From positions 1 to 11,896 of the forward strand of contig JBHWPB010000094.1 in the NCBI GenBank assembly GCA_043424675.1: DNA of 11,896 nt, written 5' to 3'. The translations under genes were made by a program, and so were the position numbers. The notes under the pieces are model-generated. The model saw only the letters and a program-made list of their open reading frames with translations, had not been told where the DNA came from and did no database searches. Positions 1-6,045 of this stretch are shown one piece after another. The DNA comes from JBHWPB01 sp043424675. Lineage in GTDB: Bacteria; Bacillota; Bacilli; Lactobacillales; Carnobacteriaceae_A. Each line of letters starts with the position of its first letter. The first letter of the stretch is position 1.

Positions 1-23
1 GATTGTAAGTTGAACTTACAATC
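1..23. repeat. Perfect inverted repeat in the rrn leader
   Basis: GATTGTAAGTT, one central G, then AACTTACAATC: 11-bp arms around a single base. As RNA it would fold as a 9-bp stem with a 5-nt loop. It lies downstream of the boxA-like motif on the minus strand, so it is probably transcribed as part of the rRNA precursor leader. Its role is unknown; a processing hairpin is possible. It touches the window edge, so further structure to the left cannot be judged. Confidence 0.6.
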
Positions 24-170
24 GATATGCGACAGCGGACCTTGTCCGCCGTCTATAAGTGTCCTGTCTTATCGAAATAAAACAAGGACCCCTGCACGTT
101 TGGTTGTTCTTATTGTTTTGTTCAGTTTTCAAAGATCGCTGTCGGATAAAATTTATTTTTTTAAGCGACT
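1..170 (-). promoter_or_regulatory. 5' leader of an rRNA operon transcript (16S beyond left edge)
   Basis: Read on the minus strand, this segment carries the Bacillales/Lactobacillales rrn leader signature CTTTGAAAACTGAACAAAAC (complement of about 115-134), a boxA-like antitermination region. An ACCAAACGTGCAGG stretch follows it. Tandem rrn-type promoters lie directly upstream (176-288). Further on are a GC-rich hairpin at 32-53 (GACGGCGGAC / GTCCGCTGTC, one G-U pair) and a perfect inverted repeat at 1-23. The RNA of 137-144 (CGACAGCG) can also pair with that of 30-37 (CGCTGTCG), in competition with the local hairpin. No 16S sequence is inside the window. The leader identity rests on remembered leader sequences and on the promoters, not on an rRNA match. 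Confidence 0.75.
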
Positions 171-175
171 TATTC

Positions 176-203
176 ATAATAGCATTTATTAAAAGAATGT
201 CAA
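176..203 (-). promoter_or_regulatory. Proximal rrn promoter (P2-like)
   Basis: Minus-strand TTGACA (203-198), 16-bp spacer, TATTAT (181-176), preceded by an A/T-rich UP-like stretch. The consensus -35 and the position upstream of the rRNA leader suit a strong growth-regulated rrn promoter. Confidence 0.75.
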
Positions 204-259
204 CAGAAAAATAAAATTATTTATTCGACTGGATATCTCGTTTTTTCGAGTCCTTTAAT

Positions 260-288
260 ATAGTATCAGTTCTTTATAAAAAAAGCAA
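260..288 (-). promoter_or_regulatory. Distal rrn promoter (P1-like)
   Basis: Minus-strand TTGCTT (288-283), 17-bp spacer, TACTAT (265-260), about 85 bp upstream of the TTGACA promoter. Tandem P1/P2 promoters at about this spacing are usual for rRNA operons of Bacilli. A small CTCG/CGAG hairpin (237-250) lies between them. Confidence 0.6.
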
Positions 289-372
289 ATGCTATTTTTA
301 TTTTCTCAATTTATAATTCGAATAATCTAGATTTTTTCCTCTAATATTTTGAGTATCTTCTTTATAAAACTC

Positions 373-423
373 AATAAAAAATAGGCTACTTCTCTCCTGT
401 ACCATACAGAAAACAAGTAGCCT
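373..423 (-). terminator. Intrinsic terminator of the ABC transporter genes
   Basis: On the minus strand AGGCTACTT (423-415) pairs with AAGTAGCCT (391-383), a 9-bp stem. A further short stem (CTGT/ACAG) sits in the 23-nt loop, and TATTTTTTATT follows. It lies 33 nt after the ATPase stop and separates the transporter genes from the rRNA promoters. Confidence 0.85.
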
Positions 424-456
424 CATCAGGTGTTTTAATAGTTTTCTATTACAATT

Positions 457-1260
457 TCATCCTAATATTAAGGAGTCGTCCGTTACTTCTGCTCCACTTC
501 TATCTCTGAACAGGTCAACTAATTCTAAAACTGTGAGCTCTTGTTTTCTTTCTCCTCTCACATCTACTACCACTTCACCTTCATGCAACATAATTAAGCG
601 ATTTCCTTGGTCTATAGCATGTTGCATGTTGTGAGTAATCATCAAAGTAGAGATGCCTTTTTCTGCAACGAGCTGATCAGTCAACTCTGTCACCATTTCG
701 CTTGTTTTAGGGTCCAGAGCCGCCGTGTGCTCATCGAGTAAAAGTACTTTCGGCGTAACAATAGTCGCCATAAGCAAAGTCAATGCTTGTCTCTGTCCTC
801 CGGATAACAGGCCGACTTCCATTTTTAATCTATCTTCTAACCCCAGCTGCAATTGTTTTAATTCTTCTCGGAAGAAGTCTCTATTATCTGCTTTAATACC
901 TTTGCCGAGACTGCGGCTTTGACCGCGTTTTAAAGCGACAGCGAGATTTTCTTCAATCGTTAAGCGACTTGCCGTTCCCATATGTGTATCTTGAAAAACA
1001 CGACTGATATATTTAGCACGTTCATTAGCCGGCATTTCTGTAATATCTGTATCTTCTAACGTAATCTGCCCCTTATCGATAGGAAAAGTTCCTGCTATGC
1101 TGTTTAGAAAGGTTGATTTCCCGGCCCCGTTTCCTCCGATAATTGAAATGAAGTCCCCTTGCTGCATGTCAAGCGTGATACCTTTCAACACATGGTTTTC
1201 ATTAGGTGTTCCAATTCCAAATGTTTTATGAACATTATCTACATTTAATATAGTTGACAT
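457..1260 (-). CDS. ABC transporter ATP-binding protein, COG1101/TrpZ-like family
   Basis: This 267-residue cytoplasmic ATPase would power the importer formed with the adjacent permease. All ABC motifs are present: Walker A GGNGAGKST (residues 42-50), Q-loop Gln90, signature LSGGQ (152-156), Walker B LLLDEH (173-178, Asp176 and Glu177), D-loop ALDP (181-184) and the switch His209. The length and the FQDTHMGTA segment after the Q-loop suit the COG1101 group that goes with COG2984 binding proteins. The ATG follows the permease stop directly (TAAATG), and its GGAGG ribosome site lies inside the permease end, so the two are probably translationally coupled. A terminator follows. The name TrpZ would imply tryptophan; the upstream leader codons point instead to tyrosine and phenylalanine, so no symbol is given. 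Confidence 0.93.
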   Translation of the reverse strand: MSTILNVDNVHKTFGIGTPNENHVLKGITLDMQQGDFISIIGGNGAGKSTFLNSIAGTFPIDKGQITLEDTDITEMPANERAKYISRVFQDTHMGTASRLTIEENLAVALKRGQSRSLGKGIKADNRDFFREELKQLQLGLEDRLKMEVGLLSGGQRQALTLLMATIVTPKVLLLDEHTAALDPKTSEMVTELTDQLVAEKGISTLMITHNMQHAIDQGNRLIMLHEGEVVVDVRGERKQELTVLELVDLFRDRSGAEVTDDSLILG

Positions 1261-2163
1261 TTAGTTTCCTCCACTTCTTTTGTTTTGGCGTTTCATTTGT
1301 CTATAATTCCAACGTTCTTGGATTTTTGGAAGAGCAAGTGCAATAGCTAATAGAATGGCTGAAATTAGCTTCAAGTCTTGCGGGTTAAGATTTAATTCTA
1401 GAGCACCGAGTATGAGTAAGCGGTAGATAATTGAGCCGACTACGACAGTAATCAGACGCTTGGGAAGGGACAGGTTAGAGAAGAATGCTTCACCGATGAT
1501 AACAGACGCCAGCCCTATTACAATCGCCCCAATCCCCATATTGACATCGGCATAGCCGTTGTTTTGAGCTAATAGCGATCCGGATAAAGCAATGAGACCG
1601 TTCGCTAACATATAACCTAGTATTTTAGAAAGATTCACATTCACACCGTTTGCTTCAGCCATCTCCATATTATCTCCTGTAGCACGCAGCGCAATACCAA
1701 TCTCTGTATTGAAAAACAAACTGAGCAATATAATAACAATGATAATAGCGATAATTCCTACGACTAAAACTGCCATAGTTTTATCGAGACCCCAGCCTTG
1801 GACTTGATCAATTAATGTTGTTGAGTTTAGCAATGTCAAGTTCGCTTGACCTAGAATACGCAAGTTAATAGAATAAAGTCCTGTCATCGTAACAATTCCG
1901 GCTAATAAAGAAGGAATTCCCAGTTTTGCATGCAGAAAACCCGTGATGAATCCTCCGACCATTCCTGCAAGAAAACCAGCCAGTGTTGCCCAGATTGCAG
2001 GTGTCCCCGAAACAATGAGCGAGCTGGTCACAGCAGCACCCAGTGGAAAAGTACCTTCTACCGATAAATCAGATACTCCTAAAATACGATAAGTGATGTA
2101 GACCCCCATAGCCAATATGGCCCACAATAGCCCTTGTGAAATACTCGATAATATTAAATTCAA
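1261..2163 (-). CDS. ABC transporter permease, COG4120/TrpY-like family
   Basis: This 300-residue integral membrane protein would form the pore of the importer, probably as a homodimer because no second permease gene is present. Hydrophobic segments cover roughly residues 3-28, 38-52, 56-78, 84-104, 130-151, 181-199, 210-228, 236-256 and 265-280. The cytoplasmic loop ATGDNMEMAEANGVNVN (161-177) is the ATPase-docking loop typical of LivH-like permeases. Translation appears to start at a TTG (2163-2161), 6 nt after a GAGGG ribosome site; the next Met is at residue 19, inside the first membrane segment. The gene begins 33 nt after the first binding-protein gene with no terminator or promoter seen between, so its expression should depend on the Tyr-codon leader at 3397-3468. 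The substrate is inferred, not visible in the permease. Confidence 0.92.
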   Translation of the reverse strand: MNLILSSISQGLLWAILAMGVYITYRILGVSDLSVEGTFPLGAAVTSSLIVSGTPAIWATLAGFLAGMVGGFITGFLHAKLGIPSLLAGIVTMTGLYSINLRILGQANLTLLNSTTLIDQVQGWGLDKTMAVLVVGIIAIIIVIILLSLFFNTEIGIALRATGDNMEMAEANGVNVNLSKILGYMLANGLIALSGSLLAQNNGYADVNMGIGAIVIGLASVIIGEAFFSNLSLPKRLITVVVGSIIYRLLILGALELNLNPQDLKLISAILLAIALALPKIQERWNYRQMKRQNKRSGGN

Positions 2164-2196
2164 TTTTCTCCCTCAATTCTTTGTCTTTGGAATTCC

Positions 2197-3192
2197 TTAT
2201 TCTGTCATTTGGATGGATTCAGGATCAATCTCTAAAGCTTCTGCCATTTCCTCATTTACAAATAACTCTAATTCATCCGCTGTTTCTACTGGAATGTCTG
2301 CAGGTTTTGTTCCGTTTTCCAGAATATCAACAGCCATTTGACCTGTCTGTCTTCCTAGAGAAGTGTAGTCTATCCCGTATGTAGCAAGTCCGCCTTGTGC
2401 AGTATGTTCAATCGATCCTGCTACAATTGGAATTTGATTTTCAACTGCTAATTCTCCGACTGTAGCAGCGGCACTTGATAATGTGTTATCAGTCGGAATG
2501 TAAATAGCCTCTACTTCTTTCATTAAATTTTCTGCTGATTGCTGTACTTCGTTTGTATTTGCGACAGTTTGGATTACTGCTTCTCTTCCTGATTCTTCAA
2601 TCGCTTGTGACGCAAAATCAGCTTGAATTTCTGAGTTTGGTTCACTGGAGTTAAAGATGATCCCAATCCGTTCTGAGGCTGGAGCAATAGAAGTCAAAAG
2701 TTCAATCTGTTCTTCGTATGGGACCATATCACTTGTACCTGTGATGTTTCCTCCTGGCGCTTCCATAGATTCAACGAGGCCAGCACCCTCTGGATCGGTC
2801 GTTGCCGTAAACAAAATAGGTGTCTCTTCTGTTGCTGTAGCAAGTGATTGTGCGGAAGCTGTTGAAATACCTAATAAGAGATCACTGTCGCTTGCAAGCT
2901 GTACTGCCATATCATGCAAGTTGCCAGAAGAACCTTGTGAGTTTAAGATATTGATATTGATATTTTCTCCATCGATAAATCCATTAGCTTCTAGTTCTTC
3001 AATAAAACCATCCTGGGCAGCAGTAAGAGAGCCATGTTCAGCAGAGAGAAGAATACCAATATTTATCGGCTCGTTTCCTTCTGCAGACTGGCTAGCGCCC
3101 TCTCCGTTTCCGCATGCCGCAAGCACTGATCCAATAATCATAAGACCTAAAAACAATACCCATTTTGAGAAAAACTTTCTGATCTTTTCCAT
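2197..3192 (-). CDS. ABC substrate-binding lipoprotein (SBP1), COG2984/TrpX-like
   Basis: This 331-residue extracellular binding protein starts with a lipoprotein signal: basic N-terminus, hydrophobic stretch, lipobox VLAAC with Cys27, then a Gly/Ser/Glu-rich linker. The mature part (from about residue 43, INIGILLSAEHGSL) is a two-lobe periplasmic-binding fold of the COG2984 family, with the recurring PGGNITGTSD, NSSEPNSEIQA, PTDNTLSS and GGLATYGIDY motifs. It differs more from the two other copies in this window than they do from each other. In the first lobe it has LLSAEHGSL where they have LHYIDHESM, so its ligand pocket may differ. It lies between its own Tyr-codon attenuator and the permease. 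Candidate ligands are tyrosine or another aromatic amino acid, from the leader codons only. A GGGG ribosome site lies 6 nt before the ATG. Confidence 0.93.
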   Translation of the reverse strand: MEKIRKFFSKWVLFLGLMIIGSVLAACGNGEGASQSAEGNEPINIGILLSAEHGSLTAAQDGFIEELEANGFIDGENININILNSQGSSGNLHDMAVQLASDSDLLLGISTASAQSLATATEETPILFTATTDPEGAGLVESMEAPGGNITGTSDMVPYEEQIELLTSIAPASERIGIIFNSSEPNSEIQADFASQAIEESGREAVIQTVANTNEVQQSAENLMKEVEAIYIPTDNTLSSAAATVGELAVENQIPIVAGSIEHTAQGGLATYGIDYTSLGRQTGQMAVDILENGTKPADIPVETADELELFVNEEMAEALEIDPESIQMTE

Positions 3193-3225
3193 CCTTATCC
3201 CCTTTTCTTTTTCTAATTAGAGAAA

Positions 3226-3266
3226 TTAAAAACACCTGCAGAGATAGAATAATCTCAGCAGGTGTT
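3226..3266 (-). terminator. Attenuator terminator in front of SBP1
   Basis: On the minus strand AACACCTGC pairs with GCAGGTGTT, topped by GAGA/TCTC around the loop TTATTCTA, followed by TTTTT. It ends about 35 nt before the SBP1 ATG, so transcription must read through it to reach SBP1, the permease and the ATPase. Its upper arm, AGATTATTCTATCT (3255-3242), is exactly complementary to an upstream leader segment, AGATAGAATAATCT (3312-3299). Confidence 0.88.
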
Positions 3267-3411
3267 ATGAAAGGACTTATTAATGGTTCGGCCACTGTAG
3301 ATTATTCTATCTAAGTGACCAAGTTTTACTTTTCGGCCATCATAGATACAAACATGTTGAATGTCGTCTGTATCCATGAAGTCATGTACACAAACGTTAT
3401 CTATAATAGCC
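3226..3411 (-). promoter_or_regulatory. Tyr-type transcription attenuator leader 1
   Basis: Mutually exclusive pairings can be read by eye. Arm A, GGCTATTATAGATA (3411-3398), overlaps the Tyr codons of the leader ORF and pairs over 14 bp with arm C, TATCTATGATGGCC (3348-3335). Downstream of the leader stop, CGTTTGT (3396-3390) pairs with ACAGACG (3371-3365), and that region can instead pair with the GTTTGTATC of arm C. Arm C can pair with arm D (GGTCA plus TAGATA, 3319-3307). Arm D can also fold on itself as TTGGTCAC / GTGGCCGA, with TAGAT/ATCTA on top. The D segment AGATAGAATAATCT can pair with the terminator. Inference: a ribosome stalled on Tyr codons leaves C free to hold D open, so that GAATAATCT invades the terminator. 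No T-box sequence is present. Confidence 0.7.
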
Positions 3412-3468
3412 ATAATAGGAGTGGGTCATAATGTCTGATTTCGTTTTTTCTTGATTTACGTTTTTCAT
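3397..3468 (-). CDS. Leader peptide 1, Tyr control codons (YYGYYR)
   Basis: This 23-codon ORF runs from ATG (3468-3466) to TAA (3399-3397), with a GGAG ribosome site 7 nt upstream. Its promoter lies about 30 nt further upstream. It begins MKNVNQEKTK and ends HSYYGYYR. All four Tyr codons are TAT, clustered as TAT TAT GGC TAT TAT AGA stop (3417-3397), and they overlap the first arm of the alternative RNA structure. There are no Trp or Phe codons. The C-terminal SYYGYYR is identical to that of the leader at 6172-6243, while the N-terminal halves share little. That pattern fits selection on the control codons and RNA arm rather than on peptide function. It is probably not a stable protein; its translation is the sensor for charged tRNA-Tyr. 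It is too short for ordinary gene callers. Confidence 0.85.
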   Translation of the reverse strand: MKNVNQEKTKSDIMTHSYYGYYR

Positions 3469-3496
3469 TTTCCCACTCCTTTTTCTTATTGAAAGT

Positions 3497-3525
3497 ATCA
3501 TAGGTTATCTGTGCAGATTAGTCAA
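3497..3525 (-). promoter_or_regulatory. Promoter of leader 1 / SBP1-permease-ATPase
   Basis: Minus-strand TTGACT (3525-3520), 17-bp spacer, TATGAT (3502-3497). Transcription would start near 3490, about 22 nt before the leader-peptide ATG. Confidence 0.82.
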
Positions 3526-3611
3526 GCCTTTTCTAATAATTCATTATGAGAGGTTTGGAATCTCTAATACCTGCTAGTTAGTTAGAGGACCCCTTCTTTA
3601 ATTATATTGTC

Positions 3612-4583
3612 TTATTCAGGAGCTACGATAGATGCTGGATCAATCCCAAGCTCACCTGCAACTTCTTCGTTGACGAATAACTCTAACTCTTCTGCATGTT
3701 GATAGGGTGTCGTTGCTGGCTCTGTATTTCCTTCGATAATTTCAACAGCAATTTCTCCGGCTTGGCGCCCGATCGATTCATAGTTAATCCCGTATGTTGC
3801 GAGTCCACCTTCTGCAACCATTGCGGGTGCCCCCATCACAGAAGGAATACCATTGGAAACTGTAAGGTCTCTCACTGTAGACATCGTTGCCGCAATGATA
3901 TTGTCCGTCGGTGCATAAAGTAAATCGATATCTCCGATGATACTGGATAAGTTTTGCTGAACATCATTTGTCGAAGTGACAGTAGTTACAACAGCTTCAA
4001 GTCCGGCATCTTCAATAGCTTGAATCGCTTCTTCTGCTTGAATAGAAGAGTTTGGTTCACTTTGGTCATAGACGACACCGACCGCTTCCGCCTCGGGATC
4101 AAGTGACAGGAGTAATGCAATTTGCTCCTCAACTGGCATATAGTCACTTGAACCTGTCATGTTACCTCCCGGTTCTTCTTGGCTTTCTACAAGTCCTGCA
4201 TCGACTGGATCAGTCACAGCAGTGAAGACAATCGGCTTCTCCTGTTCTACGTTCGCTAAAGACTGTGCTGCTGCTGTTCCCATCGCTAATATCAAATCGT
4301 TATCATCAGTGATCTGTTCTGCCATGGTATTTAAGTTAGACTGTGTTCCCTGAGCACTGAGTGTTTCTACTTCTAAGTTTTCTCCTTCGACATAGCCCTG
4401 TTCTTCTAGCGCCTGATAGAATCCTGTCTCAGCATCTGTCATCGATTCATGGTCAATATAATGAAGTGTTCCAATCTTAACTGTTTCATCTCCTTCACCT
4501 TCAGCACTCTCGTTACTTTGACCACACGCAGTTAATACAAGTACAGCACCTAACATCATTAAACGAATGAACCATTTCTTCAT
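3612..4583 (-). CDS. ABC substrate-binding lipoprotein (SBP2), behind Phe leader
   Basis: This 323-residue COG2984-family binding protein has a lipobox VLTAC with Cys20 and an acidic Ser/Glu linker. The mature domain begins about VKIGTLHYIDHESM. Family landmarks in order are GTAAAQSLANVEQEKP, VTDPVDAGLVES, PGGNMTGSSDYMP, DQSEPNSSIQAEEA, TSTNDVQQN, LYAPTDNII, GGLATYGINY and LGIDPAS. It resembles SBP3 closely along its whole length and SBP1 less. The ATG has a strong AGGAGG-type site 8 nt upstream. No permease gene of its own follows, and a new promoter and leader come next, so it is expected to share the translocator at 457-2163. Its leader is rich in Phe codons, suggesting phenylalanine as ligand. 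That is inferred from regulation; the pocket cannot be read from sequence alone. About 86 nt downstream, before the next -35, shows only a weak hairpin (3543-3568) with no U-tract. Confidence 0.93.
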   Translation of the reverse strand: MKKWFIRLMMLGAVLVLTACGQSNESAEGEGDETVKIGTLHYIDHESMTDAETGFYQALEEQGYVEGENLEVETLSAQGTQSNLNTMAEQITDDNDLILAMGTAAAQSLANVEQEKPIVFTAVTDPVDAGLVESQEEPGGNMTGSSDYMPVEEQIALLLSLDPEAEAVGVVYDQSEPNSSIQAEEAIQAIEDAGLEAVVTTVTSTNDVQQNLSSIIGDIDLLYAPTDNIIAATMSTVRDLTVSNGIPSVMGAPAMVAEGGLATYGINYESIGRQAGEIAVEIIEGNTEPATTPYQHAEELELFVNEEVAGELGIDPASIVAPE

Positions 4584-4614
4584 TTTTATTTCCTCCTCCT
4601 TTGTATTTTCCCAT

Positions 4615-4653
4615 TAAAAAAGCATCTATCCAGATAATAATCTAAATAGATGC
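4615..4653 (-). terminator. Attenuator terminator in front of SBP2
   Basis: On the minus strand GCATCTAT (4653-4646) pairs with ATAGATGC (4629-4622), an inner AGAT/ATCT stem sits above, and TTTTTT follows. The loop-side TTAGATTATT (4645-4636) is exactly complementary to AATAATCTAA (4696-4687) in the leader. It lies about 30 nt before the SBP2 ATG. Confidence 0.87.
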
Positions 4654-4817
4654 TGTAAAATTATTGTTTATGTTTCTAACAACCACTTAGATTATTTTTC
4701 TCTCTGTGGCTGTCCAACTTAAAGTCCCTTAGCCATTAGAGATACAATTCAGTTTGATGACTGAGTTTGTATCCATAATGTCTCGTTATGTCTACAAACT
4801 GTATCTAAAAAAGCTAA
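4615..4817 (-). promoter_or_regulatory. Phe-type transcription attenuator leader 2
   Basis: The architecture matches leaders 1 and 3 but much of the sequence differs, which gives compensatory support for the helices. Arm A (TTAGC plus AGATAC, 4817-4801) overlaps the Phe codons and can pair with arm C (GTATC plus GGCTAA, 4745-4729). AGTTTGT (4800-4794) pairs with ACAAACT (4770-4764), over an inner CATAA/TTATG stem. Arm C can pair with D: TGGCT/AGCCA plus TCTCT/AGAGA. D can fold locally as CAGCCAC (4712-4706) with GTGGTTG (4686-4680). AATAATCTAA can pair with the terminator. Here the terminator-pairing segment lies in the loop of the local D hairpin rather than in its stem, so the switch is less clear than in the Tyr leaders. 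The conserved ATGGATACAAAC element is kept. Confidence 0.65.
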
Positions 4818-4860
4818 AGAAGAAAGTGTTGTATGATTGTGTCGCAATAAGACTCATCAT
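4792..4860 (-). CDS. Leader peptide 2, Phe control codons (FFFSFFR)
   Basis: This 22-codon ORF runs from ATG (4860-4858) to TAG (4794-4792), with GAGGAG 8 nt upstream. It begins MMSLIATQSYNT and continues FFFSFFRYSL. Five of six consecutive codons are Phe (TTC TTC TTT AGC TTT TTT, 4824-4807), followed by AGA. They occupy the position of TAT TAT GGC TAT TAT AGA in the two sister leaders, so the pattern XX-small-XX-Arg is kept while the amino acid changes from Tyr to Phe. Single Tyr codons also occur at residues 10 and 20. The Phe run lies in the first arm of the attenuator. It would report charged tRNA-Phe. No Trp codon is present. Confidence 0.85.
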   Translation of the reverse strand: MMSLIATQSYNTFFFSFFRYSL

Positions 4861-4894
4861 TTTATTTGCTCCTCTTTTTTAAGTTGTTGGAGTA

Positions 4895-4922
4895 ATAATA
4901 GCACTTCTTTTTTTTTAGTCAA
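4895..4922 (-). promoter_or_regulatory. Promoter of leader 2 / SBP2
   Basis: Minus-strand TTGACT (4922-4917), 16-bp A-rich spacer, TATTAT (4900-4895). The start would be near 4888, about 28 nt before the leader-peptide ATG. It lies 55 nt after the SBP3 stop, and no convincing terminator separates them, so SBP3 transcripts may also enter this leader. Confidence 0.8.
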
Positions 4923-4977
4923 GCAGTTTCTTTAATTACTTAAAAATTAACAAAGCTTCCTTGAAAGGGCCACGCTC

Positions 4978-5976
4978 TTACTCAGGCGCTTCAATAGAAT
5001 CAGGGTCAATTCCAAGCTCATGTGCTACCTCTTCATTGATAACAAGAATGAGTTCATTTGCGTTTTGGTAAGGCATAGTTGCTGGGTCTGTCTTCCCTTC
5101 AATAATATCTACCATCATTTCCCCCGATTGGTAGCCGATCGCTTCGTGATCGACACTGTATGTAGCGAGTCCGCCGCCTTCGACCTGCTCAGGTGCACCT
5201 AAAACAGAAGGGATCTGATGTTCCAACGTGATATCCTTTACCGTCGAAATAGTGGACATAATGATGTTGTCCGTCGGTGCATAGAGTAAGTCGATATCTT
5301 CGGCAATACTCATAAGGTTTTGTTGGACATCGTTCGTCGATGTTACCGTTGTCACCACTGGTTCCAGTCCTGCTTCTTCTACGAGAGCTATTGCTTGTTC
5401 CGCTTGGATAGACGCATTAGGCTCACTCTCATCATAGATGAAACCGACTTTTTCTGCATCAGGATCAATAGATAACAAGAGTTCGACTTGAAGGTCTATA
5501 GGCATGTAATTACTGGCTCCTGTCATATTGCCTCCGGGAACTTCTTGACTCTCAACCAAGCCTGCATCCACCGGATCTGTCACTGCAGTGAAGAGGACAG
5601 GTTTTTCTTTTTCTACATTCGCTACCGCTTGAGAAGCCGCTGTCCCTAAAGTTAAAATAAGGTCATTTCCTTCTGCAATTTGTTCCGCCATAGGATTGAG
5701 ATTGGAATGTGTTCCTTGGGCATTTAAGATCTCCACTTCGATGTTTTCTCCATCGACGTAGCCTTTGTCTTCTAGTGCTTGAAAAAAGCCTCTTTCTGCT
5801 TTTTGCATCGACTCGTGATCGATGTAGTGAAGCGCTCCAATTTTAATCGGTTCTTCAGAACCTGTGCTTTCACCCGCTTCTGCTTCTGAAGCCCCTTCTT
5901 CTTGCCCGCATGCTACTAACAAAAGTACTCCAAGTAACATAATAATCTGAGATACCCGTTTCAACACTTTATCCAT
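4978..5976 (-). CDS. ABC substrate-binding lipoprotein (SBP3), behind Tyr leader
   Basis: A COG2984-family binding lipoprotein of 332 residues from the chosen start. An upstream in-frame ATG (5982-5980) lies only 1 nt after GGGAG (5988-5984), while the ATG at 5976-5974 lies 7 nt after it, so the second is preferred. The lipobox is LLVAC with Cys23, followed by an acidic linker and the mature domain IKIGALHYIDHESM. It shares most motifs with SBP2: VTDPVDAGLVESQE, PGGNMTGASNYMP, VTTVTSTNDVQQNL, LLYAPTDNII and LGIDPDSIEAPE. It is plainly a tandem duplicate of SBP2, yet its leader resembles that of SBP1 and carries Tyr codons. It has no permease of its own and should share the downstream translocator. 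Tyrosine is the ligand suggested by regulation only. Confidence 0.93.
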   Translation of the reverse strand: MDKVLKRVSQIIMLLGVLLLVACGQEEGASEAEAGESTGSEEPIKIGALHYIDHESMQKAERGFFQALEDKGYVDGENIEVEILNAQGTHSNLNPMAEQIAEGNDLILTLGTAASQAVANVEKEKPVLFTAVTDPVDAGLVESQEVPGGNMTGASNYMPIDLQVELLLSIDPDAEKVGFIYDESEPNASIQAEQAIALVEEAGLEPVVTTVTSTNDVQQNLMSIAEDIDLLYAPTDNIIMSTISTVKDITLEHQIPSVLGAPEQVEGGGLATYSVDHEAIGYQSGEMMVDIIEGKTDPATMPYQNANELILVINEEVAHELGIDPDSIEAPE

Positions 5977-6004
5977 TTTCATTCTCCCTTTCTCTTCTCT
6001 ACAA

Positions 6005-6045
6005 GAAAAAACACCTGCTGAGATAGAATAATCTCAACAGGTGTT
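6005..6045 (-). terminator. Attenuator terminator in front of SBP3
   Basis: On the minus strand AACACCTGTTGAGA pairs with TCTCAGCAGGTGTT, a 14-bp stem with one G-U pair, around the loop TTATTCTA and followed by TTTTTT. It ends about 30 nt before the SBP3 start. The arm and loop AGATTATTCTATCT (6034-6021) is exactly complementary to AGATAGAATAATCT (6087-6074). Confidence 0.9.

Noticed and set aside
10..192. 60-residue plus-strand ORF at the left edge
   Set aside because: It crosses the rRNA leader and its -10 element on the opposite strand, and lacks a ribosome site or any recognisable domain.
2657..3220. 187-residue plus-strand ORF opposite SBP1, and other plus-strand ORFs throughout
   Set aside because: They are antisense to strongly supported genes, have no ribosome sites and no recognisable domains. 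They come from the low stop frequency opposite Ser/Glu-rich coding sequence.
3543..3568. Hairpin after SBP2 as a terminator
   Set aside because: ATTAGAGA/TCTCaTAAT is weak, has a bulge, and no T-run follows on the minus strand.
4923..4977. Terminator after SBP3
   Set aside because: Only very short stems (CCTT/AAGG) and A/T-rich partial symmetry are present, with no stable stem plus T-tract.
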